Origin: Tachypleus tridentatus
Lineage: Eukaryota > Arthropoda > Merostomata > Xiphosura > Limulidae
Length of the DNA stretch: 64,000 nucleotides
Reading direction: 5' to 3'
Assembly: GCF_004210375.1 (NCBI RefSeq)
Contig: NC_134829.1
Span: 56,722,107 to 56,786,106, forward strand
Shown in pieces: positions 10,795-21,224 of the stretch. Position 1 is the stretch's first letter. Every line of letters begins with the position of its first letter. A program made the translations under genes and the position numbers. The notes beneath the pieces were generated by a model, which had not been told where the DNA came from, made no database searches, and saw nothing but the letters and a program-made list of their open reading frames with translations.

Positions 10795-11063
10795 GTTTGG
10801 TTTGAATTTCGCGCAAAGTTACACTAGGGCTATTTGCACTATCCGTCCCTAATTTAACAGTGTAAGACTAAAAAGAAGGCAACTAGTCGTCACTTCCCAC
10901 CGCCAACTCTTGAGCTACTCTTTTACAAACGAATAGTGGGATTAACCGAACATTATGACGCCACTAAGGCTGAAAGGGTGAGCATATTTGGTGTGACAGG
11001 GATTCGAACACGCAATTTTCGAATTACTATTCGAGTACCTTAACCACTATGACCATGCCGGAC
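10795..11063 (-). mobile_element. Family A SINE inserted in a duplicated segment
   Basis: Recognisable full-length copy with diverged ends. The flanks share a longer similarity than a TSD: GTAAGACTTAAACTTG...ACAGAAAGAACGG on the left and ATAAGACTTAAACATG...ACAGAGATAACGG on the right (about 45 bp). The SINE probably landed in an existing tandem duplication. Confidence 0.85.
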
Positions 11064-11232
11064 TTAGAGAGAAAGGATATAATGTAAGAAAAGGATAGTG
11101 ATATAAGACTTAAACATGTTGTAGCATTTTCACACAGAGATAACGGATATTATGATTTATTTATCTTTGACATTGTTGTATTATTTTTCATCAAATGGAA
11201 CGACATAAGAGTAAGTTGTAAACTTACGAATA

Positions 11233-11350
11233 TCCGCTCCCCGCTAGTATAGCGGTATGTCTAAGGATTTACAAAGCAACAATTAGGGGTTCGATTCCTC
11301 TTGGTAGGCTCAGTAGATAGGCTGCTGTGGTTTTGTTAAAACACATAATT
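11233..11350 (+). mobile_element. Family B SINE, full length
   Basis: CCCCGCTAGTATAGCGGTAT (A-box side), GGGGTTCGATTCCTC (B-box), GGCTCAGTAGATAGGCTGCT body and an AAAACACATAA end. It belongs to the 'GGTTCGATTCC' subtype. Confidence 0.85.
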
Positions 11351-11511
11351 TTTGTTACATTTCATTTGTTTTCTTTTCATTTCGGACTTTTTATAGTTAA
11401 CGAAATCATTTCAATATTTTTGGATATTGAATGTGTTTCATATTAACCTCGTTTATTTCAATTATTGAACTAACAGACATTTATTTGGCTTTAATTTCAG
11501 CTCTTGGGACA

Positions 11512-11660
11512 TTGCAATTTGACGGTCAATCTCACTCTTCGTTGATAAAAGAGTAGCTCAAGAGTTGGCGGTGCGTGGTGATGACTAGGTGTCTTCTCTC
11601 TGCTAAATTAGGGACGGCTAACGTGTGTAGCTTTGAGCGAAATTCAAAAACAAACAAAAC
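11512..11660 (+). mobile_element. Family A SINE, 5'-truncated
   Basis: Only the 3' half is present, from TTGACGGTCAATCTCACTC to AAACAAACAAAAC. The tRNA head is missing, as expected from truncated reverse transcription. Confidence 0.85.
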
Positions 11661-11761
11661 TTATCTGTAAGAAATAGAATCAAGACTGCAAAATTATTTG
11701 AACTTTGAGAAACTGAAAGAGTATGTCAGGTAATCCCTAAATATTTCATGTTTAACAAAGA

Positions 11762-11870
11762 TGGGGCCCCAGTGGCACACCGTTAAAACCGGCCTTCGAT
11801 ACCCGTGGTGGGCAGAGCACAGATATCCTCTTGTGTAACTTTGTACGTAATTATAAATAAGCTAAATTAG
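11762..11870 (+). mobile_element. Family B SINE, internally shortened
   Basis: GGGGCCCCAGTGGCACACCG is joined directly to GTTAAAACCGGCCTTCGATA, so the segment between the A and B boxes is lost. The body GTGGTGGGCAGAGCACAGAT follows. Confidence 0.8.
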
Positions 11871-12061
11871 CCAAGATGGGCGGAAATGAAAATTGTGTCA
11901 TGATAAGTCATTTCTTTTAACTTCTTCAAAGTCCAAACAACTGGTGTTTACTGCCCTTAGTGAAGATAGTTTTAAGTTTCTGTATGATATACACAAGTAA
12001 AGCAGAAAGAACTGCGTGTGTTTTCCACAATCCTCTGAAAAGTATTACTACAGAAAAGATC

Positions 12062-12185
12062 ACGTCCCCCGCTGGTATAGCGATAAGTTTACGAATTTAC
12101 AACACTACAATTGGTGGTTTGAATCCCCTCGGTGGATTCAGCAGACAGCCCGATGTAGCTTTGCTATAACAAAACACACAGCGCA
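12062..12185 (+). mobile_element. Family B SINE, full length
   Basis: CCCCCGCTGGTATAGCGATA head, GTGGTTTGAATCCCC B-box, GATGTAGCTTTGCTATAACA body and AAAACACACAGC end. The open frames at 11960-12228 overlap it and are not genes. Confidence 0.85.
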
Positions 12186-12515
12186 CACAAAATCTTTAGA
12201 CTTATTTAATAGTAAAAAAGGGAAATAGACTCTGAAAATGCAGCTAAAGTTTCGGATTTCTGAAAATAGAAAAAAAAAAGTAGAAATGAGATGCCGTTTC
12301 GTACCCAAAAGTTACAAAAACCGAAGTATAAAAAACAATAGAAACGTTTTTATTCGCTTTTTTAAGAAACGTACAAATAAATGTGCTTATTTTTTTCGTG
12401 CTCTGTTATTTAAAAACAGAAAACGAATAAATATACGTTTGTAGATGAGTATTTTAACATATAAAACGTGAAATCCTGTTGTGCAAATTGTGCACATTAA
12501 TTGCACAATTGCACC

Positions 12516-13187
12516 CTTGTACAAATTAATTCAAACAAGACGGAAAATAACGTGTTTTTTTTCATTTTTTTTACGTTTTATTTTTGAGAATTCATAAATT
12601 ACTCACAAATTAATCCATGATATGACCGCCTTTATTTTTCAGAAGATCATTAATCCGCTTTGGTGGGCCTGGCATGGCCAAGCGCGTAAGGCGTGCGACT
12701 CGTAATCCGAGGGTCGCGGGTTCGCGCCCGCGTCGCGCTAAACATGCTCGCCCTCCCAGCCGTGGGGGTGTATAATGTGACGGTCAATCCCACTATTCGT
12801 TGGTAAAAGAGTAGCCCAAGAGTTGGCGGTGGGTGGTGATGACTAGCTGCCTTCCCTCTAGTCTTACACTGCTAAATTAGGGACGGCTAGCACAGATAGC
12901 CCTCGAGTAGCTTTGTGCGAAATTCCAAAAACAAACAAAACAAACAAACCGCTTTGGCATCGAGTCCACGAGTTGACTGCAATCTTTACTAACTTTTGTA
13001 TCACGGTACCACACCTCAATTATGGCCTCAATTAGCTTATCTTTCGTAGTACAGTCTTTTCCCCGAAGTCTTTCTTTACAAATCGTCTAAACATTTTCAA
13101 TAGGATTTAAGTCCGGAGAGTTCCCAGACCAGTCCAGCATGCTGAAAATATTGTAAAATGATCATTTGTTTCAATTAATTTGCACAA
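12516..13187 (-). mobile_element. Tc1-like deletion derivative
   Basis: Imperfect terminal inverted repeats: CTTGTACAAATTAATTCAAA at 12516-12535 against CTTGTGCAAATTAATTGAAA on the minus strand (13187 downward). Inside is only the C-terminal part of a Tc1/mariner-type transposase on the minus strand (about 12615-13160): LDWSGNSPDLNPIENVWTIC is the classic third-catalytic-residue block, followed by KERLRGKDCTTKDKLIEAII and EVWYRDTKVS...MPKRINDLLKNKGG. The N-terminal helix-turn-helix and the first catalytic Asp are absent. The coding part is split by the SINE at 12664-12948. Confidence 0.8.
12664..12948 (+). mobile_element. Family A SINE, young copy with 9-bp TSD
   Basis: Complete copy with intact A-box and B-box, inserted in the Tc1-like remnant. 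Direct repeats CCGCTTTGG at 12655-12663 and 12949-12957 flank it. It is one of the least diverged copies in the window and is a good reference sequence for the family. Confidence 0.95.
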
Positions 13188-13323
13188 GAATGTAACAATG
13201 GTAACAGAATACTTATACAATCATGACCTTAAACTTTCAGTTTTCATACGTTAATGTACCTCAATTAACAGATTATATGAATGATACAATGTTTACAACA
13301 ACTAAGTACATAAATAACCACCT

Positions 13324-13355
13324 CCCACCTCCAGTGGCACAGCGGGATGTTTACG
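13324..13355 (+). mobile_element. Family B SINE head, interrupted
   Basis: CCACCTCCAGTGGCACAGCG followed by GGATGTTTACGG is the 5' end of family B. It breaks off exactly where a minus-strand family A copy begins, suggesting a nested insertion. Confidence 0.6.
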
Positions 13356-13576
13356 GTTTGGTTTGAATTTCCCTCAAAGCTACACGAGGGCTATCTGCAT
13401 CAGCCGACCCGACTTTTGCAGTGTAAGACCAGATGAAAGGCAACCAGTAATCATCACCCACCGCCAGCTCTTGAGCTACTCTTTTACCAAGGAATAATGG
13501 GATTGAACGTTACATTATAACGCCTCTACTGCTGAAAGGGCAAGCATAATTGGTAGGACGGGGAGTTCACCCTCGG
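13356..13576 (-). mobile_element. Family A SINE, head-truncated
   Basis: Begins GTTTGGTTTGAATTTCCCTC and keeps the body, but stops near the B-box position (GACGGGGAGTTCACCCTCGG). Confidence 0.8.
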
Positions 13577-13825
13577 GTTTGCTTTGCAACTTTCACACAA
13601 TGAACCACATTAATAAATATGTTATCTTTATACCATTAAATACACAAACATACAGTTACTTCTGTAGCCTTCCAATCGTCAAAACCTCAAATATATGATT
13701 TATATATAGTTATTTAAGTATTCTAAAACATCCAGTGAAACCCGCGAATTGACTGGACCAGAAGAACGTATGATAAAAGATAACAAAAACAAACCGAAAC
13801 AGAAAACGCTGCATTAACTGAAAAG

Positions 13826-14692
13826 ATCCCAGAGTACAAACATCAAGTGGGATCAGAGTACAAACATCAAGTGGGATCAGAGTGCAAACATCAAGTGGGA
13901 TCAGAGTACAAACATCAAGTGGGATCAGAGTACAAGCTACAAGTGTGATCAGAGTACAAACATCAAGTGGGATCAGAGTACAAACATCAAGTGGGATCAG
14001 AGTGCAAACATCAAGTGGGATCAGAGTAAAAACATCAAGTGGGATCAGAGTAAAAGCATCAAGTGGGATCAGAGTACAAGCTACAAGTGTGATCAGAGTA
14101 CAAACATCAAGTGGGATCAGAGTACAAGCTACAAGTGGGATTAGAGTATAAACATCAAGTGGGATCAGAGTACAAGCTACAAGTGGGATCAGAGTACAAA
14201 CATCAAGTGGGATCAGAGTACAAGCTACAAGTGGGATTAGAGTACAAACATCAAGTGGGATCAGAGTACAAGCTACAAGTGGGATCAGAGTACAAACATC
14301 AAGTGGGATCAGAGTACAAGCTACAAGTGGGATTAGAGTACAAACATCAAGTGGGATCAGAGTACAAGCTACAAGTGTGATCAGAGTACAAACATCAAGT
14401 GGGATCAGAGTACAAGCTACAAGTGGGATTAGAGTACAAACATCAAGTGGGACCAGAGTACAAGCTACAAGTGGGATCAGAGTACAAACATCAAGTGGTA
14501 TCAGAGTACAAGCGACAAGTGGGATTAGAGTACAAACATCAAGTGGGATCAGAGTACAAACATCAAGTGGGATCAGAGTACAAGCGACAAGTGGTATCAG
14601 AGTGCAAGCGACAAGTGGGATTAGAGTACAAACTACAAATGGGATCAGAGTACAAGCGACAAGTGGTATCATAGTACAAGCTACAGGTGGGA
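13826..14692. repeat. 24-bp minisatellite, two alternating unit types
   Basis: About 36 copies of a 24-bp unit. Type 1 is ACAAACATCAAGTGGGATCA plus GAGT; type 2 has ACAAGCTACAAG at its start. From about 14090 to 14500 the two types alternate, giving a 48-bp dimer period. The unit length being a multiple of three keeps a 320-codon frame open on minus (13710-14672, repeating IPLDVCTL) and several on plus (VQTSSGIR). I do not regard these as genes. Confidence 0.95.
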
Positions 14693-14945
14693 TAATAATG
14701 GTATTATAATATTATAATAATGGTATTATATTATTATAATAATGATATTATAATATTATAATAATGGTATTATATTATTATAATAATTGTATTATAATAT
14801 CATCAGTTCTTCTTTCTGCAGCTTCGTTTTGTTTTATTTGTTTTTGTTTCGGCTTGTTTGTAAGCTATAACAAACTAATATAATTATAATTATATGTTGT
14901 AACAAACTAATATCATTATAATTATATGTTATAACAAACTAATAT
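14693..14945. repeat. AT-rich short tandem repeats
   Basis: 14693-14800 repeats TATTATAATAATGGTATTAT units. After a short gap, 14868-14945 carries three copies of a 28-30 bp unit AACAAACTAATATAATTATA. Confidence 0.85.
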
Positions 14946-15067
14946 AATAAGTCAAAGGTTTGGATTTGCTGTTTTTCAAAGACTATTCTGTGGTTTTACT
15001 TATTTTATTATTTAACTTCATTAAAAATATTTATTTTCACTGATAATATATATATGTATGCGTGTGT

Positions 15068-15152
15068 GTTTTTTTTTCTTATAGCAAAGTTACATTGGGC
15101 TATGTATTGAGTTCACCGAGAGGAATCGAATCCCTGATTTTAGCGTTGTATA
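15068..15152 (-). mobile_element. Family B SINE fragment
   Basis: Minus strand: ACAACGCTAAAATCAGGGAT, TCGATTCCTCTCGGTGAACT, then GCCCAATGTAACTTTGCTAT. Truncated at its 5' end next to a TATATATA run. Confidence 0.75.
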
Positions 15153-15332
15153 TATATATATATGAAAAATTTGCAGAAGTGTTAGAACAAGTAAAAAAAA
15201 ACAAGATTTGAGGCAACTTTTAAAGAAACATGGAAGGTAAATCACAAATGAAACATCAAAAGTTTAATAATCTTCGTACTTAGTACAACACGAAATCAGT
15301 GGAAGTGCTTGAGTTTTGCAAACAGTTAATAT

Positions 15333-16470
15333 TTTGTGTGTCCCACGTTTGATTCAATAACTGTAGACAGTCTTTCAGGTGTTGTTATAACATATTTAAT
15401 CGAACTGTTCTTTGAGATTTTATTTTATGTGTCTCTGATACACTCGCATAAGCACTTCCCATTAACGGACTTCTATTGGTTGAAACCGGGTTTTGATACC
15501 CGAGGTGGTCAAAGAATAGATTGCCCTTTCTGTAGCTATGTGTTTAATAACAAACAACAGCACTCCACAAATTTTTTGAAGGTAACTTTTGAAATGTCAA
15601 AGGTTTTTAATCTCTCAAGTCCCAGATCTGCTCAATTGGGTTGAGGTCGTATCTGTGGGGGCTGTTACATCATTTGAATGACTCCAGCAGCTTCTTTATT
15701 AGCTAAATAATTTCTATATAGATTGGATGAACGTTTGGGGTAATTATCGTTTTGATAGTAGAAACCTTTACCAATAATACACAGACCACTGGGTATACCA
15801 TGACGGAACATTATCTGATGGTACTTGTACAGGTCCATTATTACATCTATCTCACAAATATCTCCTGTAGCCTCAGTGGAAAAAAACAAAACCTCGAACC
15901 GCCAAACTGCATCCACCATGCTTTATGATAGGTGCTACACACTTAGATATGAATCTTTCATATTTTTCGCCGGACGTAAAACTACACTTTGAACCAAATA
16001 TTTCACACATTGACTCATCTGTTTACAACACCTTTCTCCAATCACCAGTTGTCCAATTTATGTACTTTTTGACATATTTCAGTCTATTAACAATATTTGT
16101 AGATAGTCAAGGTTTTCTTAACTGATACAGAACCAAATATTCCATCATTATTGAGTCTTCTGAATACTGTAGATGTGGACACTTTCCTATCATTTGGTAC
16201 ATGGTTGTTTATCTCATGCTTGAGATCAGTATCATTCTTCCTTCTGTCCTGATGGCTGAATAAACAAAGATACTTAACATCAGTATCATTGAAGTTATGT
16301 GTTCTGTCTCTTCCTTTCTTAGTTTCAAATCTACCTGTCTCACGATCCAGGGTTTACTTGACAGTGTTTGGGAAATATTCCAAGTCTGTAGCTATTTGTC
16401 AGAGAGTCCAACCAGCATCACGTAAAGCTGTTATGCGAAATCTCTGTTCTTCTTACAGTTCTCTTCGCTT
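15333..16470 (-). pseudogene. Tc1-like transposase, decayed
   Basis: Read on the minus strand, recognisable Tc1-family blocks occur in order with stops and frame changes: near 16380-16460 the N-terminal helix-turn-helix end (LQTWNISQTLSSKPWIVRQV); at 15665-15919 an open block VWRFEVLFFSTEATGDICEI, MDLYKYHQIMFRHGIPSGLC and KGFYYQNDNYPKRSSNLYRN (the second catalytic Asp is the one in QND), then YLANKEAAGVIQMM; near 15625 LNPIEQIWDLRD (third catalytic position); and near 15350 ERLSTVIES. It catalysed cut-and-paste transposition when intact. A family B SINE interrupts the C-terminal part. Confidence 0.85.
15478..15562 (+). mobile_element. Family B SINE inside a Tc1-like gene
   Basis: GGTTGAAACCGGGTTTTGAT, ACCCGAGGTGGTCAAAGAAT and TAGCTATGTGTTTAATAACA. 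It sits between conserved transposase blocks, so it arrived after the transposon. Confidence 0.75.
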
Positions 16471-16529
16471 ACTGTTTTATCAAGGTTTATTGGTTAAGTG
16501 CAATGACATTGATTTCTTATAGCATATAC

Positions 16530-17220
16530 CAATACTGTATAGTAAGTAGCTCGTTGCTTGCTTCTATCTGTATAGTTAAGACACTGCATGAGGTTCCATG
16601 AGAGTTATTTCAGACCCTAAAATTAATGTGCGTTCTTTCAAAGGGAACCCTTATGACATACCCTCGGTACAAGTATATGAGAATTATAGAGTGATAAGTA
16701 TTTTAACCCTGGCTCATTCAATTGTGAACAGATATTAGTAAAACATTACCACAGTGTTGAAATCTGTGACAGCATGGAAGAAGCCTCATAAAATAGAAAG
16801 GATAGCAAAATATTCACTTGTAACTTTGGCATACAATAGAGTTTCACGTTATAATTATAATATTTAACATTGTAAGAGATGTAAAAAAAAACATTTAAAT
16901 TGTTTATGGTGTGAAAAGAAAGGAAACTGTGTGAAAGGACACACACAAAAACTCATTGAACGTAACAACATGAGTTTCACCGTTAAAACGTAGGACCTCT
17001 GATGTCACACAGTGTTATACATGTAAATATCTAACCTTAGAGTCACTTTATATGACGAATTGTTCTTCATGTCACGTGCTCTATAGAGAATGATGCTACA
17101 AACACGTGTTTTATCGAAACTTTAATAATGTTATAATGTTGGGAAATCATTAGTTATTGAGAGTTACTGATTTTCACACAATTTGACGCAGTGACGTGTT
17201 TGAATTAAATCAAAATTTAT
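16530..17220. other. No recognised feature
   Basis: AT-rich sequence without arrays or coding blocks. Confidence 0.5.
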
Positions 17221-17229
17221 TTATCGGAG

Positions 17230-17885
17230 AAAAATATGAAAACTGTGGATATATATATAAATACAGATAGAACAGTTTTGTTATGACTGTGGATATATAT
17301 ATATACAGATGGAACTGTTTTCTTATGACTGTGGATATATATATATACAGATAGAACAGTTTTCTTATGACTGTGGATATATATATATATATATACTGTT
17401 GTCATAAGAAAACAGATAGACCTATTTTGTTATGACTGTGGATATATATATATATATATATATACAGATAGAACTGTTTTCTTATGACTGTGGATATATA
17501 TATATATACACAGATAGAATTGTTTTCTTATGACTGTGGATATATATATATACACAAATAGAACTGTTTTCTTATGACTGTGGATATATATATATACACA
17601 GATAGAACTGGTTTCAGATAGAACTGGATATATATTACTTATGACTGTTTTGTTATATATATATATACAGATAGAACTGTTTTCTTATGACTGTGGATAT
17701 ATATATATATATATATACAGATAGAACTGTTTTCTTATGACTGTGGACTGTATATATATATATACAGATAACGGTTTTCTTATGACTGTGGATATATATA
17801 TATATACAGATAACGGTTTTCCTCTGACTGTAGATATATAAATATAGATATATATATATGCACACACGATGGAACTGTTTTCTTA
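17230..17885. repeat. (TA)n-containing minisatellite
   Basis: About 12 units made of a (TA)4-12 tract, CAGATAGAACTGTTTTCTTA and TGACTGTGGA; unit length varies from about 45 to 70 bp with the TA tract. Minus-strand frames such as 17653-18006 (SVYIYIHSHKKT repeats) are products of the repeat. Confidence 0.93.
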
Positions 17886-17999
17886 TGATAACGGTTTCTC
17901 TTCGATCAAGAACTGGTGTTATAGACGAAAATCTTATAGCAATATTAAATGAAATTTTAATGCATAAATATACGGATGGATTTTTAAGACTATAGTAAA

Positions 18000-18360
18000 T
18001 AAACAATATATGATGCCAGCCTTGTGCTATAGTAGATAAACAGTATATGATGCCAGCCTTGTGCTATAGTAAATAAACAGTATATGATGCCAGCCTTGTG
18101 CTATAGTAGATAAACAGTATATGATGCCAGCCTTGTGCTATAGTAGATAAACAGTATATGATGCCAGCCTTGTGCTATAGTAAATAAACAGTATATGATG
18201 CCAGCCTTGTGATATAGTAGATAAACAGAAGGATTAACAACATATATATTTACAGTGTCAGCGTTATGCTGTATAGATAAACAGTAAATAAGCAGCATAT
18301 AGTGCAGCCTCGTGTTATATGAGATAAACAGAAAGATAAACAACGTGTGATGTCAGCCTT
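18000..18360. repeat. 37-bp minisatellite
   Basis: About 8 copies of GATAAACAGTATATGATGCC AGCCTTGTGCTATAGTA. The first six are near identical; those after about 18215 are degenerate. Confidence 0.93.
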
Positions 18361-18542
18361 GTTTGACATTTATGTTTAGTTACTCAAACTGAATGCTCAA
18401 GTTACAAGTGCTCACTAAGTAGGTTACACTAATGTACTTATATCGTGTCTTCTTTCTTTGTGATGTCGAGAAAACCCACTTATAGAGAAATATATATGTA
18501 AAAATGGCTCGTTTGGATTGAGAAAATATGTTACGTAGAAGA

Positions 18543-18584
18543 GCGAACAACGTTTCGACCTTCTTCGGTCATCGTCAGGTTCAC
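18543..18584 (-). ncRNA. Hammerhead-ribozyme-like motif in PLE repeat
   Basis: Minus-strand RNA: stem I strand GUGAAC, core CUGACGA, an extra U, stem II GACC-GAAGAA-GGUC, GAA, then ACGU with cleavage triplet GUU, then GUUCGC closing stem I (six pairs including one G-U). Stem III is minimal; the palindromic ACGU would pair between two motifs. Minimal-stem-III hammerheads are known from PLE terminal repeats. The unpaired U between core and stem II deviates from consensus, so activity is uncertain. Confidence 0.55.
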
Positions 18585-18733
18585 AAAGAAAGAAAGAAGT
18601 AACTGACCGTAAGCTGACCACATGTTTGGAAGGGGTTGTGTAACTGAGTGTCGGAATGTAGAGGACGGTGTTAGATGTTTGAATATATAATTTTATTATA
18701 ATATTTTCAATATAGGTATAAATGTGTTCCTTT

Positions 18734-20243
18734 CTATTGGTTTATTTTGGGCTTAGGTTGTTGTATAAGTAAGGCTTCTTTAATTTTGCGTTTGTTTATG
18801 TTTGTTTCTTTATTTAGTATTTGAGTGTTTTCTATGGTTATGTTGTGTTTATTTGACTTGCAGTGTTCGAAAACGTGTGAAGATGACTTTTTATGTTATT
18901 TGAATCTGGTTTCCATTTTTCTACTTGTTTCTCCAATATAGAAGTCGTGGCAGATATCACATTGTATTTTATAAATAATGTTGGTGTGGTGTTTGTCAGT
19001 TTAGTTTTTACATAGTATAGACCTCAGTTTTGTGCCTGGTTTTTGAATAAATTTGGTATTAACTGGAATATCATATTTTGTTTCCAGTTTTTGCCATATG
19101 TTGGTTATTTGTCTGCTAATGTCGGGAATATATGGTATGCAGCAGTTTATGGTTTCGTGATTTTTTGATTCGTGAGATATATCTACTTTTGTTGGTTGAT
19201 TTTGCTTTCTGACTAGGTGTGTGCGTATAATGTTTTTTACGATTTGTGGAAGAAACTTATTGATATTGATGAAGTATTGTTTTATTTTGTCTAATTCATC
19301 GTTAATTTTATCTGGTGAGCATAGTTTTATGGCTGTGTTTATTTGGTTTCTTAGTATGTTGAGTTTTTGTTTTGTTTCATATGCTGAGTCCCAAGGAATG
19401 TATAGTCCAGTATGGGTGATTTTTCGGTGGACTTCTGTTTTGAATTGTGTGTCGGTTCTTGTAATTTTGAGGTTAAGAAATGATATTTGATTACTTTCTT
19501 CCTGTTCACATGTGAAGTTAATGTTGGGATGTATAGAGTTAATGTGATTGAAAAAATTAAGTATGTGTTCTGTAGATTTGAATCCTGCAACCGTGTCATC
19601 TACATATCTGTACCAGTACAGTGGTGGATGTAATGCTGTGTTAATTGCTTGTGTTTCAACTTGTGTCATAAAAATATTGGCTAGAACTGGTGATACTGGG
19701 TTGCCCATGCTTAGGCCATTTGTTTGTATATAGTTGTGGTTGTTGAACATGAAGTTTGTCTTTATCGTGGTGAATTTTATGAGGGTTGCTAAATGGTTGC
19801 AGGGAATGTCTATATTTGGGTTAGGGTCTCGGATATAGAGTTCTAAGGCTATCTTGCAGGCTTCAGCGGTTTTGACTTCTGTAAAGAGGGATATAACATC
19901 GAAACTGGCCATTAAGGTTTTATGATTAAGTTGATTTAGATTAGACTTGAAATTAAAAGAGTCTTTGATGAATGAGCTGGCTGATGTTACATATTTGGAA
20001 AATGCCCATGCTATGTATTTACCAATATTGTAATTAAACGATTCATATGTGGACATTATTGGTCGTAATGGACAATCTGGTTTATGAGGTTTGGGGATGC
20101 CGTATATTTGTGGTGTGTGTGAGTCGGTTTTACATAGGTAGGAATAAAGTGTTTGTGAAATTGTGTTGGCTTTTTTCATTTTTAGTAGTAATTTGTTCAG
20201 TTGCGTCTCGCGTGTCTTTGTTGGATTTGTGTGTATTGGTTTA
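18734..20243 (-). pseudogene. PLE reverse transcriptase / GIY-YIG protein
   Basis: One frame runs across the whole region. From the Met at 20179 the open part is 392 residues: YGIPKPHK (25-32), LRPI (38-41), the catalytic Asp block SFDVISLF (92-99), GLSMGNPVSPVLA (155-167), and YVDD (192-195), the polymerase catalytic pair. The frame ends at TAA (19001-19003) but continues in phase with IIYKIQC, CHDFYIGETSRKMETRFK, a second TAA (18896-18898), then HKKSSSHVFEHC and ends at TAG (18734-18736). YIGET is the GIY-YIG nuclease hallmark of PLEs. When intact it copies element RNA into DNA at a nicked target. Only two stops separate it from a full C-terminus, so it is a fairly recent copy. Confidence 0.9.
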
Positions 20244-20254
20244 AATCTGTTCTA

Positions 20255-20545
20255 CCATCCATCTTGTTTACCATCTTGTTTAATTGTTGTTACCCATCCT
20301 TTGTTCACTTCCTGCCATCCCTACCATCTTGTTTAATTGTTTCTAAAGACTGATGTTATCCTTTGTTCACTTCCTGCCATCTCTACCATCTTGTTTAATT
20401 GTTTCTGAAAGACTTGTTCACTTTGTTCACTTCCTGCCATCTCTAACATCTTGTTTAATTGTTTCTAAAAGACTGATGTTAGCCATCCTTTGTTCACTTT
20501 GCCATTTCTAAAAGACTGATGTTAGCCATCCTTTGTTCACATCCT
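20255..20545. repeat. Degenerate ~60-bp repeat
   Basis: Four to five imperfect units combining ACCATCTTGTTTAATTGTTT, CTAAAAGACTGATGTTA and CCTTTGTTCACTTCCTGCCA, with internal deletions. It abuts the truncated PLE. Confidence 0.85.
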
Positions 20546-21002
20546 TTCATAAAAAGTTTTCTTTACTTCTTTGCTTATTTTTAATGAAGTGTTTTAATAG
20601 ACACAGGAAGGATATATTTATAACACAATGATATTTCAATTATGATATTTATCGTTTATCCATTATTGGCTGGTAATTCCTGTTTCACCCTGTAGCAAGC
20701 TTTTCAAAGGAACATCACATGTCTGTACAAAAGCGAACGTCAAGCGAATATCTAGTTTTCACCAGAATTATGATTTTTTAAATTACTACTAGTTAGTAAT
20801 ATGTATACAAACTGATACTCAATGAATAGTAAATGATTCTACAGAAGGACAGACCTCTCTTGTATTGTGTGTTCTTGTACTCTTTCAGAAACCATAATAC
20901 CTCCCTTTTCATAACTTTTTCAAAGGGTGACCTAGAATTTGTGGCTTATTTAAATAAATAAAATTTATTAAGGTGACAATTTTTTGTATGTTTATAGTTA
21001 TG

Positions 21003-21215
21003 AAAACAAAACAAAAACCTACAAAGCCTATCTGCTATGGTCCCTCATTTTTACTCAGTTACCAGAAGGAAGGAAACCACTCATTACCACCCTCCGTTTA
21101 CCCTCCACGCTTAGTGATTAGCTGTCACTCTTATAATTCACAGACAGCTTAAAGTTTGAGGAATAATTTATGGTGTTACACGAATCTGAACCGTTATACT
21201 CGCCTCAAAATTTAT
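21003..21215 (-). mobile_element. Old, diverged family A SINE
   Basis: The plus strand shows AAAGCCTATCTGCTATGGTC, CACTCATTACCACCCTCCG and GTGTTACACGAATCTGAACC in the order and spacing of a reversed family A copy, but with heavy divergence. Confidence 0.55.
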
Positions 21216-21224
21216 TATTTAAAA

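Larger units (their letters stand above)
18440..20250 (-). mobile_element. Penelope-like retroelement, 5'-truncated
   Basis: Minus-strand order: reverse transcriptase, GIY-YIG-type endonuclease tail, then a terminal repeat (about 18440-18700) with a hammerhead-like core. Upstream of about 20250 the coding frame ends at a junction with a degenerate tandem repeat, so the N-terminal region is missing. The terminal repeat also occurs at 5.9-6.2 kb. Confidence 0.88.

Noticed and set aside
12664-12760. Functional tRNA gene
   Set aside because: A and B boxes are present but the sequence runs straight into a SINE body and is flanked by a target-site duplication; it is a SINE head. The same applies to all other tRNA-like heads here.
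13710-14672. 320-codon minus-strand frame with repeating IPLDVCTL
   Set aside because: It is the 24-bp array read in a stop-free frame; the same array is open on the plus strand in two frames and has no non-repeat N-terminus.
17217-18006. Minus-strand Tyr/Ile-rich peptides (VYIYIHSHKKT)
   Set aside because: Product of the (TA)n-containing minisatellite.
19221-20244. Plus-strand frames over the PLE (for example 19221-19490)
   Set aside because: Antisense to a clear reverse transcriptase with ordered motifs on the minus strand.
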